Shown here: piece after piece, positions 62,469 through 64,000 of the stretch
Numbering within the stretch: the stretch's first letter is position 1
How the letters are laid out: each line of letters begins with the position of its first letter
From: Anthopleura xanthogrammica
Taxonomy: Eukaryota > Cnidaria > Anthozoa > Actiniaria > Actiniidae
DNA: 64,000 nucleotides
Assembly (NCBI GenBank): GCA_964019055.1
Contig: OZ025214.1
Coordinates: 1,977,501-2,041,500, forward strand
Reading direction: 5' to 3'
Notes under the pieces: generated by a model
What the model was told of the DNA's origin: nothing
Database searches by the model: none
What the model saw: only the letters and a program-made list of their open reading frames with translations
Translations under genes and position numbers: made by a program

Positions 62469-62634
62469 CCGTCTTTCACAGTTGTCAGAGAGGCACTCGA
62501 CGCACACTGTAACGTCTACATCTTCCAAAACAGCGCATCAAATTATTGCTCGCCTTACTTTTTTTAAAGCTTTAAATAGATGTTGCAAGACCTCTGCAGT
62601 ATTCCATTAAATTAATCTTAAATTATCTTTGATA

Positions 62635-62863
62635 CAATTAATTTGGAAACCAAAGCCAAGGTTTCATTTTCAGATAAGTATATTATTAAGGGGAAGATAA
62701 CGAACTTATTTCTCTAGGGAAATCCCAAAGAGGAAGAAGAAGAGATAGACAATTAATTTGGAAACCAAAGCCAAGGTTTCATTTTCAGATAAATACATTA
62801 TTAAGGGGAAGATAACGAACTTATTTCTCTAGGGAAATCCCATAAAGGAAGAAGAAGAAATAG
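62635..62863. repeat. Tandem duplication, 115-bp unit, about 96 percent identical
   Basis: CAATTAATTTGGAAACCAAA begins at 62635 and 62750; both units run through GGGGAAGATAACGAACTTAT and GAAGAAGAAGA-ATAGACA. Only a handful of substitutions separate them. Confidence 0.95.
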
Positions 62864-64000
62864 ACAAGAAGACCGACAAGTGGCAGTAAAGGTTAGTATA
62901 TACTTAGAAAACAGGGCAAAAACGTATCTAATGACAGAAGAAATTAGAGACAAAGTCAACGATAAAGACAGATAATTTTCCCCGAACCTTTCAAGAATTT
63001 GACTTATATAAATGTTAGTTTAGTAACTATGTGCGCGCACTTATTTTCCCGCCAAAACTGATATTGATATTTGAGTTGTCATTAAAGGAGTTCGTGCCGG
63101 CAGAAGTGTAGTTACCGACTCAGCCTTATCAAAACTAGAATAAAATAATAATAAAATGTGGATACCACCTTTGACTAGCTGTAAGCTACTATGAAAAGAG
63201 AAATGAATGACTGGTGTGTCTATCTTTTCAAAACCGAGACATTTCAAGCCGAAAGTCACATACAAAAGGCGTTCCAGGATTTTTTTTTTTTTTGAGCTCC
63301 TTATAAAAAATAATTCCTTAACTTTGGGGTATCGTTCTATTGAAACAAGAACACATACAAACAGATATGTACTGATATGAATTATCCTTAAAACGCGGCA
63401 ATTTGCGATTGATGCACATTTCAGAAAGGTGCGGTACCAAAATGAAGATAAACTTCAGTGGAATTAAAAGCTAGACCGTTCTATATAATCTTTATGTGAA
63501 TCTCGGATATTGTTTTGTAATTTTGTAATGCAAACATGTTTTCTCTCATATTCCACTCCGTCTGCTATCCTAGTACCCAGCAAACGCGTATGACCGCGCA
63601 AAGTGCTGAACACGCGCGCGGAGTTTAGCAGGACTTCCTTGGTCATCAAATGCAACAACTATTGGCCAAAAATTCAGTCAGAGTATTCTAAGCCAGCTGG
63701 CTGTTGCGCGAATAAAAATCTACACAAAGCGTCTTTTTTTAAAAACAAGAATCAAAATGTTAATGGCATAGCAAAAGTAATTATTAGATTCTTTTGACTG
63801 TCATTGTTATGCATCTCAGTATTTTTTTAAAGTAAAGCCAAGTTTAAACTACAGCGCAAAAAAAAAAAAAAAAAACAATCATTTCTAAAACTGTATACTA
63901 ATTGAGTCAATCAAATAATGTTCGCCTGACTACAGTACTGTTTTATTTAACCATTTTTAGGATCATAGCTATCACTATATATATATATATAGAGAGAGAG
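62864..64000. other. Intergenic, nothing recognised
   Basis: Poly-T (63280-63292), poly-A (63859-63875) and a terminal (TA)n(GA)n run at 63975-64000. No gene seen. Confidence 0.5.

Overview
The window reads as AT-rich, gene-poor metazoan nuclear DNA, most likely from an anthozoan cnidarian (coral or sea anemone). Three things point there: an intronless amine-receptor-like GPCR of the type expanded in cnidarians, tRNA-derived SINE fragments whose wording matches repeats I remember from anthozoan genomes, and a high density of short palindromic MITEs. The species call is inference; no database was searched. Nothing prokaryotic is present: no operons, no ribosome-binding sites, no CRISPR array.

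The only full-length gene I can support is a class A GPCR on the minus strand (4177-5280), with a single coding exon and a probable intron in its 5' UTR. It aligns residue by residue with aminergic receptors, keeping the amine-binding Asp of TM3. It lacks both cysteines of the canonical TM3-ECL2 disulfide, has DRH instead of DRY, and ends in a class I PDZ ligand.

Between about 20.5 and 30.5 kb the minus strand holds three protein-like open segments bounded by plausible splice signals (20555-20781, 23668-23824, 30207-30448). They may be exons of one unrecognised membrane-protein gene. A separate minus-strand segment at 49947-50036 looks like the last coding exon of another gene. These are candidates only; I recognise none of the products.

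Most other recognisable structure is mobile or repetitive. There is a dead PIF/Harbinger transposase fragment near 11.8-12.2 kb and a possible Penelope-like terminal fragment at 16.9 kb. At least eight palindromic or TIR-bearing MITE families occur, three of them in two copies each. There are several tRNA-derived SINE pieces and many two-copy tandem duplications of 100-210 bp. Microsatellites include a (ATCC)n tract of about 540 bp at 39.1 kb, a (GAT)n tract at 21.6 kb, a CAG-type tract at 55.4 kb, and polypyrimidine or polypurine tracts at 48.2, 52.5, 57.4 and 62.4 kb. Most long open frames in the window come from these repeats.

I found no convincing sign of a novel multi-gene system. The best leads are the disulfide-less GPCR, the unassigned minus-strand exons, and the young MITE pairs.
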